Assembly: GCF_923081025.1 (NCBI RefSeq)
Contig: NZ_CAKLPZ010000001.1
Span: forward strand, 434,001 to 498,000
Origin: Neolewinella maritima
Lineage (GTDB): Bacteria; Bacteroidota; Bacteroidia; Chitinophagales; Saprospiraceae
Direction: 5' to 3'
DNA: 64,000 bases
Shown piece by piece: positions 1 to 8,540 of this stretch. The notes beneath the pieces were generated by a model. It was not told where the DNA came from. It saw only the letters and a list, made by a program, of their open reading frames with translations, and did not search any database. Made by a program: the position numbers and the translations under genes. The stretch's first letter is position 1, and the number at the start of each line of letters is the position of its first letter.

Positions 1-817
1 AGAAGTCATCGGCCAGACTGCGGAAGGCATAGTCCGTCACCTCGATCTCGGTCACCGGTTCGCTCACCTCGCCGTCGTTCCACATGTACGTAGTGTAGCC
101 GGTGGGCAGACTCAGCCCGTCCACCTTGGTCTTCCCGGTCAGCACCATCAGCTTTTCGGGGGTGCTGCCGCCGTCGGGGAAGAAGCCGGGGTAAGACACC
201 ACGTAGCGCAGCGCATCCAGCTGTCCGGTTTCGGGGTGCAGGTACAGTACGTAGTAGTCCTCCGACGCATCACCCGTACCCTGGGCGTAGGTCACGCGCA
301 CCATATCGTAGGTGGTGCCGTCCAGATCGGCCGCGGGCATGGCTTCGAAGTTGATGCCTTCATCGGCCAGCACGAAGGGCAGGCCCACGAAGTAGTAGGG
401 TGTCAAGGCCCAGAAGCGCGGACTCATTCCCTCTACCTTTTCGCCGTCGGCCGACCACGCATCCGTACCGTCGTAGCCGTAGCGCACCGTCGTATCGCTG
501 GCCAGCTGGTGTACCGCGCGGCTGCGCAGGTAGTCGTTGGTGATGTAGGTGTCCCGGGGCGTACTTCCGTCCAGGGGCCGGTAGTTGAAGTGGTAGTACA
601 GGGCGCCGTTGCCGTACCAGGCTTCCAGTCCGCCCATGGCGTTGATGGCCCGTAGTACCTGCTGGGCGGGGGCGCTGGTGCCGAGTCGTTCGGTAGCAGC
701 GGCGATCCGCTCCGCATGGGGAGTACTGGTTTCTTCGACCACTACTTCAGCAGTAGGCTCGGTATCTGGACTACAGGCCAGAAGCAGGAGAAAGGAGAGG
801 AGGGTGAGGTAGCGCAT
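1..817 (-). CDS. Secreted lipoprotein, DUF6503-like, 3' end outside window
   Basis: A minus-strand reading frame stays open from the ATG at 817 to the window edge, so about 272 codons are visible and the C-terminus is missing. The protein begins MRYLTLLSFLLLLACSPDTE, a lipoprotein signal with lipobox LLAC, followed by an acidic linker. The mature part has the features of the Bacteroidota DUF6503-type lipoproteins that resemble LolA/sorting-protein folds: an N-terminal INAMGGLEAW helix, then alternating beta strands such as YGYDGTDAWSADGEK and DYYVLYLHPETGQLDALRYV. The family assignment is from memory of the pattern. No ligand or function can be read. It is divergent from the GNAT gene at 965. 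Confidence 0.75.
   Translation of the reverse strand, partial: MRYLTLLSFLLLLACSPDTEPTAEVVVEETSTPHAERIAAATERLGTSAPAQQVLRAINAMGGLEAWYGNGALYYHFNYRPLDGSTPRDTYITNDYLRSRAVHQLASDTTVRYGYDGTDAWSADGEKVEGMSPRFWALTPYYFVGLPFVLADEGINFEAMPAADLDGTTYDMVRVTYAQGTGDASEDYYVLYLHPETGQLDALRYVVSYPGFFPDGGSTPEKLMVLTGKTKVDGLSLPTGYTTYMWNDGEVSEPVTEIEVTDYAFRSLADDF
664..681 (+). repeat. Iterated 18-bp motif, copy 1
   Basis: Exact match to GGGCGGGGNCGCNGGTGC, inside the lipoprotein coding sequence. See the finding on the iterated motif. Confidence 0.7.
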
Positions 818-964
818 AGTAGCTAGTTAAGGGTGTGAGGACACCCGGGGCGGACGAAAGTTTGCTTTCCCACTGGGCGGGCTTGATCCGAGTAAGAGAA
901 AATCACACTACACCACACATCCAAGCGGTGCGTAAGGGGGTTACCGCTGCGATACCGATGCCCT

Positions 965-1528
965 ATGCCCCCCAGCACTATTCCCATCAGCAAGCAGCTG
1001 TCCCTCACCACCCTCACGCCCGCTGACCAGCCCGGAATTTGGGAGCTCATGCACCGTATCTACCCACCCGCCTACCATAACTTCTGGCCGGACGGTGGCC
1101 GCTGGTACGTCGGTAGCCTCTACAATCCCGCTCACTTCGCTGGGGAGCTTAGCGTAGCGGACACCCTTTACTGCAGTATCCGCTGGGAAGGCGACGTAGT
1201 GGGTATCGTCCGCGTCGTAGACCATCAGCCGCTGCCCGAGCAGCCCGAACGACGGGCCAGCAAGCTGCACCGGCTTTACCTCGACCAGCGCGTCCACGGC
1301 CGCGGCATCGGCCGCACGGTCATCGAGTGGGTGATCGCTACCCGCCGTGCCCGCGGACAGGAACTGCTCTGGCTGGATACCATGGAGCAGGCGCCCGCCG
1401 CCCGTGCATTCTACCAGCAGCTGGGCTTCACCGAATCGGCCTACGTACAGTTGGATATGCCGCTGCTGTACCCCAGTATGCGGGGCATGTACCGGGTGGC
1501 GCTGCCGCTACACGATGCCCAGATGTAG
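965..1528 (+). CDS. GNAT-family N-acetyltransferase
   Basis: A 187-residue GNAT acyltransferase that would move an acetyl group from acetyl-CoA to an amine. The acetyl-CoA pyrophosphate loop is clear at residues 109-116 (RVHGRGIG), after LHRLYLDQ on strand beta4. The C-terminal EQAPAARAFYQQLGF (about 141-155) is the usual GNAT helix and tyrosine region. The N-terminus (LTPADQPGIWELMHRIYPPAYHNFW) resembles the small-molecule or antibiotic acetyltransferase branch more than RimI. Substrate unknown. The 3' end overlaps the convergent hydrolase gene by 21 bp, so both stop codons lie inside the opposite gene. Confidence 0.85.
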   Translation: MPPSTIPISKQLSLTTLTPADQPGIWELMHRIYPPAYHNFWPDGGRWYVGSLYNPAHFAGELSVADTLYCSIRWEGDVVGIVRVVDHQPLPEQPERRASKLHRLYLDQRVHGRGIGRTVIEWVIATRRARGQELLWLDTMEQAPAARAFYQQLGFTESAYVQLDMPLLYPSMRGMYRVALPLHDAQM

Positions 1529-2482
1529 GACGCGGCCGCCGCTGCGGTTCACGGGCATAGTGCTCTTGCCGATCACTACGCCGTCCTCTGGTGCCAGGTA
1601 CTGCTCCTTGAGGGTGCCGAATACGTCGCGCTGACTGGCGATCAGGTCACCCTTTTTGACCTCGGCCAGCAGATCTACTTCTACGGTCAGCAGACCGCCG
1701 GTGTGGGTGTAAATCCAGTAGCTTCGCTTACAGAGAATAGGCCCTGACTCCGTGGAGGAAGGCTGAATGATCTCGTCCTGCGTCATCTTCAGGTAGCTCA
1801 GCGCATTGTGAATGCCTTCGATACCGCTCCGGATCAGCTTCTTTTGGTACACTCCGGGGTTACCTACCTCCAGGGTAATGGCGGGAATGTCCAACGCATC
1901 GGCCGATCCGCGCAGGGTCTTGTCGTTCGGTGGGTTGTGGACGATCAACTGGGGATTCTGCAGGATGGCCAGCTGGCGGGTGATCTCGTGCGACATATCG
2001 GCCCGTACGTAGTAGCTGTTCACCCGTCCGCGGCTGGCGGTGTGCAGGTCCAGCAGGTAGTCGAAGTGCTGAATGATCCGGTCCATGAGCCGGAAGGCAT
2101 AGACCTCGCTGGCCCGACCGTCCTCCTTACCCGGCATCACATGGTTGAGATCGAAGCCGTCGGTATAGACGCGCGTCTGCCGCAGGAAGGCCGGAATATT
2201 GACCACCAGCACCCCGATGATGGTACCGGTAAGCTCTTCCACGTCGAGATCGGAAAACAAGCGCTGGATCACGCGAATACCATTGAGCTCATCGCCGTGT
2301 ACCGCCGCGGTGACGCCCAGGGTTGGTCCGTCCTGTTTGCCCTTCGCCACGAGAATGGGGATGCGTACCGGCTCACCCAGTCCGTCGCTGATGATGCGCA
2401 GCCAGTACCGGCGGATGGTGCCGGCCGGCTGATCGACCTCCGAGAGGCTCAGGATGGTGGGGGCTTCGGTATTAGTGGTCAT
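1508..2482 (-). CDS. Succinylglutamate desuccinylase/aspartoacylase-family zinc hydrolase
   Basis: M14-like zinc amidohydrolase of the AstE/AspA family, about 324 residues. The zinc site is visible as AAVHGDELNG (His62 and Glu65 from this start) and LLDLHTASRGR (third ligand His). DLNHVMPG and ITLEVGNPG supply the substrate-binding and catalytic-Glu regions. Family members hydrolyse N-acyl amino acids or similar amides. The frame can also start at 2506, but that lengthens the overlap with the upstream gene to 35 bp; the ATG at 2482 gives 11 bp and a conventional N-terminus. It is the last gene of a three-gene minus-strand unit with two ATP-grasp-type proteins, so it may cleave or trim the product the ligases make. 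Substrate not known. Confidence 0.85.
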   Translation of the reverse strand: MTTNTEAPTILSLSEVDQPAGTIRRYWLRIISDGLGEPVRIPILVAKGKQDGPTLGVTAAVHGDELNGIRVIQRLFSDLDVEELTGTIIGVLVVNIPAFLRQTRVYTDGFDLNHVMPGKEDGRASEVYAFRLMDRIIQHFDYLLDLHTASRGRVNSYYVRADMSHEITRQLAILQNPQLIVHNPPNDKTLRGSADALDIPAITLEVGNPGVYQKKLIRSGIEGIHNALSYLKMTQDEIIQPSSTESGPILCKRSYWIYTHTGGLLTVEVDLLAEVKKGDLIASQRDVFGTLKEQYLAPEDGVVIGKSTMPVNRSGGRVLHLGIV

Positions 2483-3431
2483 AGCAGTAGCTGAATAGTT
2501 CGTCAATCGTTTGTTGTAGGATCGGCCGGCCGGTCTGGGCCTCCGCCTGCGGAAAGCCGCCGATGCTCAGGGTGTTGAGCTCCGAGAGCACCCGCCGGCC
2601 GTCGTCGGCCACCAGGGTGTCCACGCCGCAGAAGCAGATGCCGCGCCGCAGGAGCTCGGGGGCGATCGCCTCAATCATAGCGTGCTCCTCAGGAGCTACT
2701 TCGGCGCCGATCGACTTACCGCCCTGGGCCACGTTGCAGAGCCACTGTCCGGGTGCGGGCAGGCGCAGGGAAGCGGCCAGGATCTTGCCGTTCACGACCA
2801 GGATGCGCTTGTCGCCCTGGCTGACGTTCTGCAGGAACTTCATGGCAAGGTACGGCGTGCTAAAGTCCGCCCCGGTGACGTCCTCCGGTCCGTTCACCCG
2901 CAGGATACCGTTGCCACCGTAGGCCCGCAGGGGTTTGAGGACGAGGGGGAAGTGACGGGCATACTCCCGGGCTTCCTCCGCGTTGCGCACCAGCCGGATG
3001 GGTGGTGTCCACTCCGGGAAATTGAGCAGGAAGGACTTATCGCCGGTCACCTCGATCCCCTCCGGGTTGTTGATGCACAGCGGAGCGTCCGCCCCACTGT
3101 TGTAGTCGGCCAGCGCGTCGAAGAATACGGCGGATACCGGGTGGGGCAGGCGCAGCCAGATCACGTCGTAGGCCTGGGGGTCGAGTGGGTGAGTATCTTC
3201 CAGAAACTGGCGTCCGCTCGGCTGAAACTGTAGTTTGCCCTTCACCCGGAAGCCCTGCACCTGCGTGCGCGCCCCCTGGAAAAACGGGGCATTTTTGGGA
3301 TTACCCCGGCTGGCGATGTCGACATACTTGCAGCGCGGATCGGCCGCCAGGGTGCTGACGAGGGAGTAGACGGAATTCTGGTCGCTGTGACCGCTGTGGT
3401 CGGTCAGTACCAGGAAGGAAAGCGCGCTCAT
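2472..3431 (-). CDS. ATP-grasp ligase, glutathione synthetase/RimK-like
   Basis: A 319-residue protein with the architecture of prokaryotic glutathione synthetase (GshB) and RimK-type ligases: an N-terminal Rossmann-like part (SALSFLVLTDHSGHSDQNSV), a central region with ICINNPEGIEVTGDKSF-like signature, the ATP-grasp lysines and glycine loop in FPLVLKPLRAYGGNGILR, and the metal-binding end GICFCGVDTLVADDGRRVLSELNTLS (Asp, Glu and Asn ligands). Such enzymes join a carboxylate to an amine through an acyl phosphate. No gshA is visible, so true glutathione synthesis is not supported by context. It overlaps the upstream gene by 4 bp (ATGA at 3428-3431), which implies translational coupling. Confidence 0.85.
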   Translation of the reverse strand: MSALSFLVLTDHSGHSDQNSVYSLVSTLAADPRCKYVDIASRGNPKNAPFFQGARTQVQGFRVKGKLQFQPSGRQFLEDTHPLDPQAYDVIWLRLPHPVSAVFFDALADYNSGADAPLCINNPEGIEVTGDKSFLLNFPEWTPPIRLVRNAEEAREYARHFPLVLKPLRAYGGNGILRVNGPEDVTGADFSTPYLAMKFLQNVSQGDKRILVVNGKILAASLRLPAPGQWLCNVAQGGKSIGAEVAPEEHAMIEAIAPELLRRGICFCGVDTLVADDGRRVLSELNTLSIGGFPQAEAQTGRPILQQTIDELFSYCYDH

Positions 3432-4864
3432 GCGAGGATTTCGGAAAGGAGGACGGGATCGTCGTTCAGGCTGGAGAACAGCCGCAGGCTAAATTTGCCC
3501 TTGGAGTTAAACAGCTTGGTGGCCATTTTGTCGATGGCTACGGTGCTCAGTACGGTCTGGATGTAGGCCTCGATGAGGTCGTCCAGGCCGATGCCGAGTT
3601 TGTTGAAGTCGCGGCGGTCCATGAGCAGCAGCCGGTTGGTGTCCGAGCCCCACTGGTTGTCGGCCAGTTTTTCGGAGAGGTTGGTGCCCAGCATGGCCCA
3701 GGAGTCGGTGCCGGCGTCGAGCTGATCCGACAGCGCCTGCTCGGCGCGGCGGCTGTAGCAGGCCAGCGGACGGATGCCGGAAGCGGTGCTGCTGACCATG
3801 AGCCGTACGTCGCTCACGAAGGTGCGGCCCTTCTTGTCGGGGATGGTGCCGACGTGAAAGAACTTGCCGTCGCCGCCCGTCGAGCTCCAGCCGTAGTTGC
3901 CGATCAGGCTCTGCACGATGAAGCGCTCGTAGTCGATGGGCTCGGCCATGAAGGCATCGAGCTCGCCCTGGTTGGTGATGGTGTACACGCCCTGGCCCGC
4001 GTTGGAGTAGGGGACTTTGACCACGGCCTGTCCGCCCAGCTTAGCCACCCAGAGGGGGATCTCGTTGCGGCTTACGTCCCAGATGGTTTCGGGGGTGTGG
4101 ATCTTGAGTCCCCACTTTCTAATCTCGCCGTTGTAGAAATCGTAGGCCTTGGCAGCTACCATCTTGTTGCGGCCCCCGGCCAGACAGGTGACGATGGGGT
4201 TGAGGATGCGGGTCTTGCAGTTGAGGGGCAGCCGCGTCCAGGGCCGCTGCGTGAGGTAGCGGAAGGCGGCGCGCAGGCGTACCCACTCCCCCTCGTGCAG
4301 GGCGTAGAGCCAGTCGTTTTCGACCTTCAGCTTGCGTTCGTCGGCCCCGTAGTAGTCGCTGATGTAGAGTACATCCTCCTGAAATACATCGGCGATGGTG
4401 GCTGCGTAGCCGCTGGACTCCATGGGGTTCTTGTCGTAGATCACGGCCAGGCGGCCGTCTTTTTTGTTTCCGCGGCGCTCTACGTAGGGCCGGAAGGTGC
4501 GCTCGACCAGCAGGCGGTAGCTGCCTTCCTCCTGGTGGTCGTCGAGCAGCGGCATCGACTTCTGGCCCGAGGGGCAGGAGTTGTTTTCAATGATGACCAT
4601 GCGGCGGCGACCCTGGGCGGTGGTGGCGTTGATGAGATCGGCCCCACCCCAGAGAAAGTACTTGCACTGGTAAGCCAGAATCTCGCGCAGTCCGTCGGGA
4701 TCTACCAGGGGGTTGAGGTGACAGTAGCGGCTTACGATCCGCTCGCGGTCCAGGTTCAGGAAGAAGCTGACCATGGGGTGGATCGTAGCGTTGAGCGCCT
4801 TGGGGTACCAGTGGGCCTCGGCCTTGAAGCTACCCGGCGAGACGGAGGTGGTAGAATTACGCAT
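3428..4864 (-). CDS. Large ATP-grasp-like protein of unknown substrate
   Basis: A 478-residue protein, first gene of the three-gene unit. Features consistent with a divergent ATP-grasp fold are a lysine strand and glycine-rich loop (VAKLGGQAVVKVPYSNAGQG), a following hinge YERFIVQSLIG, and the acidic stretch TFVSDVRLMVSSTASGIRPL. The N-terminus carries conserved-looking segments FLWGGADLINATTAQGRR and VIIENNSCPSGQKSMP. I do not recognise a characterised family. The ATGA overlap with the RimK/GshB-like gene suggests the two act together, perhaps as successive ligases. The ATG at 4864 is chosen because nothing upstream is in frame. The gene is divergent from the outer-membrane protein at 5036. 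Confidence 0.7.
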   Translation of the reverse strand: MRNSTTSVSPGSFKAEAHWYPKALNATIHPMVSFFLNLDRERIVSRYCHLNPLVDPDGLREILAYQCKYFLWGGADLINATTAQGRRRMVIIENNSCPSGQKSMPLLDDHQEEGSYRLLVERTFRPYVERRGNKKDGRLAVIYDKNPMESSGYAATIADVFQEDVLYISDYYGADERKLKVENDWLYALHEGEWVRLRAAFRYLTQRPWTRLPLNCKTRILNPIVTCLAGGRNKMVAAKAYDFYNGEIRKWGLKIHTPETIWDVSRNEIPLWVAKLGGQAVVKVPYSNAGQGVYTITNQGELDAFMAEPIDYERFIVQSLIGNYGWSSTGGDGKFFHVGTIPDKKGRTFVSDVRLMVSSTASGIRPLACYSRRAEQALSDQLDAGTDSWAMLGTNLSEKLADNQWGSDTNRLLLMDRRDFNKLGIGLDDLIEAYIQTVLSTVAIDKMATKLFNSKGKFSLRLFSSLNDDPVLLSEILA

Positions 4865-5023
4865 GTACGGGGTAGGATTTGGCGGGGCAGTTCACCGGGA
4901 GGGTGGGGCAGCATTACGCTGCTAGTTATATGCTAGGGGAGAGGAAACGTAAGGGGCTAGTCTAATAGGGCGACAAAGGACGGAATGTTTGACCAAAGCA
5001 GCCGGGAAAATGTGCTGGCCGGT

Positions 5024-5031
5024 TAAGTTTG
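5024..5031 (+). promoter_or_regulatory. Bacteroidota -7 box, near-leaderless
   Basis: TAAGTTTG matches the TAnnTTTG consensus of the Bacteroidota primary sigma factor and ends 4 nt before the ATG at 5036. A convincing -33 TTTG at the usual spacing is not seen. Confidence 0.5.
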
Positions 5032-5035
5032 TGCC

Positions 5036-7855
5036 ATGAAGTTGCTCCTGACCGCCCTGTGCCTCTGCGTATCCGTACTCTCGGCCCAGGGGATCGGCCT
5101 GCACCCCCCGGAGGTCGACTGGCAGCAACTCCGCACCGCGCAGGCCCGTATCATCTTTCCGGCCGGCTACGAACAGCGGGCGCAGCGGGTAGCCGCTCTC
5201 ATCGATACGCTGGCCACCGGGCACTCCCGCAGCGTAGGGGAGAAGCTGTACGACATCGACCTGGTGCTCCAGACGCCCAATATGACGGTCAACGGCTACG
5301 TAGGACTGGGGCCGTTCCGTTCGGAATTCTACGTCACCCCGCCCCAGAGCTTCAGCCTGCTCAGCCAGACCGACTGGGTGGATCTGCTCACCCTCCACGA
5401 GTTTCGCCACGTGCAGCAGACCAGCAACGAACGGCGAGGCCTCACCGGCCTAGCCGCCCTGCTACAGGGGCAGACCGGCTGGGCGGTGCTGTCGGGTATC
5501 GCCACGCCGAACTGGTTCAGCGAGGGCGATGCGGTGATCGCCGAGACCGCCTTCAGCGCAGCCGGCCGCGGTCGTACGCCGGCCTTCAGCGGTGACCTGC
5601 GCGCCCTGCTCGGCCGGAACCGGGTATACCGCTACGCCAAGGCGCGCAACGGCAGCTTCCGTGACCTGGTGCCCGACCACTACCGCTACGGCTACGCCCT
5701 GCTCACCTATGCCCGCCAGCAGTTTGGCAACGACGTCTGGCGGCGCGTACTCCACGAGGGGGCAGCTTACCGCAGCCTGCTGTACCCCTTCAGCCGTGCC
5801 CTGAAGCGGGAGACCGGACTAACCACCCGCGAATTGTACCTCACCACCATGGCCGAACTCGAGCAGCTACAGGACAGTGCGCTGGTTGCCCGGGGAGCCT
5901 TGGTGGAGGGGCTACCAGTCGAGCAGTCCGACCGTGGCGACATCCGCGACTACCGCTTCCCCTTCGTCGACGCACGGGGGCGGCTACTAGCTCTACGCAC
6001 GAGCTACCGGCAGCTGCCCGCGCTGGTGGAAGTCGGCAATCCCGATCGGGTGATCACGACGATCGGCATCCAGCGGGAACCGTGGCTGGACGGCGGCAGC
6101 GACGTACTGTGGACCGAGTACCGCCAGGATCCCCGCTACACCAATCAGAACTACTCGGAGATCGTCCGCTACGACCTTGGTACCGGCGAAAAACACGTCC
6201 TGACCGAGGGGGGCCACTACCTTTCGGCCTCTCTGAGTCCTGACGGCCGCCGCATCGTAGCCGTATACTTCGATCCCCTGGCCCGGAACCCCGAACTGCG
6301 GCTACTCGACGCCACGAGCGGGGAGGTTATCAACAGCCGCGCGGTCCAGTATACTACCGTAGCCTGGCCCCGCTTCGCACCCGCTGGCCAGACCGTGTAC
6401 TTTCTCGGTCAGGCTGCAACGGGAATAAGCATCGCTGCCTGGGACACGGATACGGATGCCGTGCGCACCCTGCGCCCGCCGAGTCGTGAACCTATCGACA
6501 TGCTTTCGGTGACGGAGACGGGGCAACTGCTGTTCACCAACGGCCGCAGCGGCGTGGACAATGTGCACCGTCTCGACCCGGTCACCAGCCGGGAAGAGCA
6601 ACTTACCAACGTGGCGGTAGGGGCCTACTATCCGCGACTGTCCGGATCGACGCTCTACTACGCCAGCCCCACGCCGCGGGGGGAGCGGCTGCACCTGCTT
6701 ACGCTTAGTCCGGACGAGGGGGGTGGCGCTGTCGACCTACCGTCCGCACCGAGCTTCTTCGAACGTCCGGAAGCCTTCGCTGCTGAGGCTACCGATCTGC
6801 TGTCTAAGGTAGAAGCAGGTAACTACCCGGTGAAGAACTTCAGCAATACCCTGGGCGGCATCAAGCTGCACAGTTGGTCGTTCAACGGCAGCTACGTCAC
6901 CCCCGGCGTGCGGGTCGAATTCGCCAACGCCTTAAATACGGCCGAGCTAGCGCTAGACGGCCTGTACAATATCAACGAGGCCCGCTATTCCGGTGGGGCT
7001 ACGGCGACCTACGGCGGACTATTCCCCGTCATCGAGCTCTCCGGCCGCTACCGCGACCGCAACACCCTCGTGCAGGAATCCCGCACCGATAGCTTTCGGG
7101 TTTTCCGCCAGGAATTCTCCGAGGTGGCATTCGGACCCACCCTGCGGCTACCCCTGGAGTGGGTAAGCGGCAACTTCGTCACCGGTCTGACGCCCTCCCT
7201 GGGCTTCACCTATATAGATCCCAGTGGCGGAGAGAGTGGCCGGCTGCCCCGCAGCTTTGGCAATCTGACGGCGGGACTCAACTTCCGCGTACTCCAGCGC
7301 ACGGCCGTCCGCCAGGTGCAGCCCCGCTGGGGCATGACCGCCGCCCTGTTGTACGACCGTGCCCTGGGCGACGGGGCGGCGGGGGCGCGCTTCCTCCTGC
7401 GCAGCTCCGCCTACCTGCCGGGTGCGTTTCTGACCCACGGTATTCGTCTGGACCTAGATCTACAGCGCGAGCAGGCGGAAAACCTGTACCAGTACCCCGA
7501 TCTATTCCGCTACGCGCGCGGCTTTTCAGCCCCCCTCAACGACCGAGTGTACCGCCTGGGCGTGAATTACCAGTTGCCGCTACTTTACCCCGACATCGGC
7601 TTGCTGGGCATCACCTACTTCAAGCGCGTCCGGCTCAACGCCTTTTACGATTACAGCCGGTTCACCATTGACGCCTTTGCCGGCGGCGGGTTTCGGGAGC
7701 AGAGTGTGGGGGGGCAGCTGTACTTCGACAACGTGTGGTTGAACACCCAGGCCATTACCGTCGGGGTCGAGGGTGCTTACCGGCTGGACCGCGATCTCTT
7801 CTCGAATGACGAGCAGGATGTGCAATTCCGACTGTTGCTGTCGGGCAGTTTCTAG
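5036..7855 (+). CDS. Outer-membrane metallopeptidase-like protein with beta-propeller and barrel
   Basis: A 939-residue exported protein. Residues 1-19 are a signal peptide (LLLTALCLCVSVLSAQG). An N-terminal peptidase_MA-like domain carries HEFRHVQQ (HExxH-type zinc motif, residues 121-125) and a downstream NWFSEGDAVIAE with the expected third glutamate ligand. The middle (about 290-600) has TolB/WD40-like propeller strands such as HYLSASLSPDGRRIVAVYFDP. The C-terminal third has alternating aromatic beta strands and ends in Phe (FRLLLSGSF), as outer-membrane barrels do. The combination suggests a surface or periplasmic protease anchored by a barrel; the substrate is unknown. The stop codon overlaps that of the convergent CBS gene within a CTAG palindrome. 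Confidence 0.75.
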   Translation: MKLLLTALCLCVSVLSAQGIGLHPPEVDWQQLRTAQARIIFPAGYEQRAQRVAALIDTLATGHSRSVGEKLYDIDLVLQTPNMTVNGYVGLGPFRSEFYVTPPQSFSLLSQTDWVDLLTLHEFRHVQQTSNERRGLTGLAALLQGQTGWAVLSGIATPNWFSEGDAVIAETAFSAAGRGRTPAFSGDLRALLGRNRVYRYAKARNGSFRDLVPDHYRYGYALLTYARQQFGNDVWRRVLHEGAAYRSLLYPFSRALKRETGLTTRELYLTTMAELEQLQDSALVARGALVEGLPVEQSDRGDIRDYRFPFVDARGRLLALRTSYRQLPALVEVGNPDRVITTIGIQREPWLDGGSDVLWTEYRQDPRYTNQNYSEIVRYDLGTGEKHVLTEGGHYLSASLSPDGRRIVAVYFDPLARNPELRLLDATSGEVINSRAVQYTTVAWPRFAPAGQTVYFLGQAATGISIAAWDTDTDAVRTLRPPSREPIDMLSVTETGQLLFTNGRSGVDNVHRLDPVTSREEQLTNVAVGAYYPRLSGSTLYYASPTPRGERLHLLTLSPDEGGGAVDLPSAPSFFERPEAFAAEATDLLSKVEAGNYPVKNFSNTLGGIKLHSWSFNGSYVTPGVRVEFANALNTAELALDGLYNINEARYSGGATATYGGLFPVIELSGRYRDRNTLVQESRTDSFRVFRQEFSEVAFGPTLRLPLEWVSGNFVTGLTPSLGFTYIDPSGGESGRLPRSFGNLTAGLNFRVLQRTAVRQVQPRWGMTAALLYDRALGDGAAGARFLLRSSAYLPGAFLTHGIRLDLDLQREQAENLYQYPDLFRYARGFSAPLNDRVYRLGVNYQLPLLYPDIGLLGITYFKRVRLNAFYDYSRFTIDAFAGGGFREQSVGGQLYFDNVWLNTQAITVGVEGAYRLDRDLFSNDEQDVQFRLLLSGSF

Positions 7856-8511
7856 ACGTTGAGGTAGTTCAGCAGGCTATCGAAGCGCTCCTTCAGGGTA
7901 TCCTGTAGCTGCTTTTCGTTGAAGCTGGCCTTGACCACGTAGTTGAAGCGCTCGAAGGTGGCGATCACGCCGGCGATGCTCTGGCTATTCAGCTTCAGGG
8001 TCACCTCGATCTGATTGGAGTCGACCGCGCCGCGCACGAACGAGCTCAGAATGATCGCGCTATCGCTCTCTACGATGCGGGCGATCTCGGCCAGGCTGTA
8101 GTCGTGCCGCCCCATCTCCAGCACTACGATCGAGCCCGGGTTGCTGAAGGTGCTCGACTGGGCGAAGAAGCGCAGCAGGTCCTCACCGGTCACCATACCC
8201 ACGTAACTTCCCTCGCGGTCGATGACGGGCACCACCGTGAGGTTGTTGTCCACCAGTTGCCGCATCACGTCGTAGAGGTGATCGTCGGGATACACCGAAG
8301 GGGGCAGTTTGGCCACGCGGTATTCGCCCACGGCCTCCTCCGGGTCGGCATCCAGCACGTCGTCTTCCGAGATCACGGAGGCGAGCTTACCCTGGTCTAC
8401 CACCGGCAGGTGACGGATGTAAAATTCGTTCATGATCTCGAGGGCTTCCTCCCCGGTGTCGGAGGGACGCAGAGGCACGAGAGCGTCGGTAAGGAGGAAG
8501 TCAGCGGTCAT
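7852..8511 (-). CDS. CBS-domain protein with C-terminal ACT-like region
   Basis: A 219-residue cytoplasmic protein with two CBS motifs (about residues 7-55 and 70-120), recognisable from HLPVVDQGKLASVISEDDVL and VVPVIDREGSYVGMVTGEDLL. CBS pairs usually bind adenine nucleotides and act as energy or ligand sensors. The C-terminal 90 residues (GSIVVLEMGRHDYSLAEIAR, then a beta-rich segment) look like an ACT-type regulatory fold, as in other stand-alone Bacteroidota CBS proteins. It lies 29 bp downstream of the TM2/TPR gene on the same strand, so it is probably co-transcribed with it and the phosphatase gene. The regulated partner is not identifiable here. Confidence 0.85.
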   Translation of the reverse strand: MTADFLLTDALVPLRPSDTGEEALEIMNEFYIRHLPVVDQGKLASVISEDDVLDADPEEAVGEYRVAKLPPSVYPDDHLYDVMRQLVDNNLTVVPVIDREGSYVGMVTGEDLLRFFAQSSTFSNPGSIVVLEMGRHDYSLAEIARIVESDSAIILSSFVRGAVDSNQIEVTLKLNSQSIAGVIATFERFNYVVKASFNEKQLQDTLKERFDSLLNYLNV

Positions 8512-8540
8512 TCGGGGGGGGGAAGTAAGGGTGGGTCGGC

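Noticed and set aside
2472-3431. True glutathione synthetase (gshB)
   Set aside because: The fold fits, but there is no gshA and the partners are another ligase-like protein and an AstE/AspA-type hydrolase, so a specific name is not justified.
3854-4936. 360-codon plus-strand open frame
   Set aside because: Antisense to the ATP-grasp-like gene; composition is the reverse-frame bias of a GC-rich gene.
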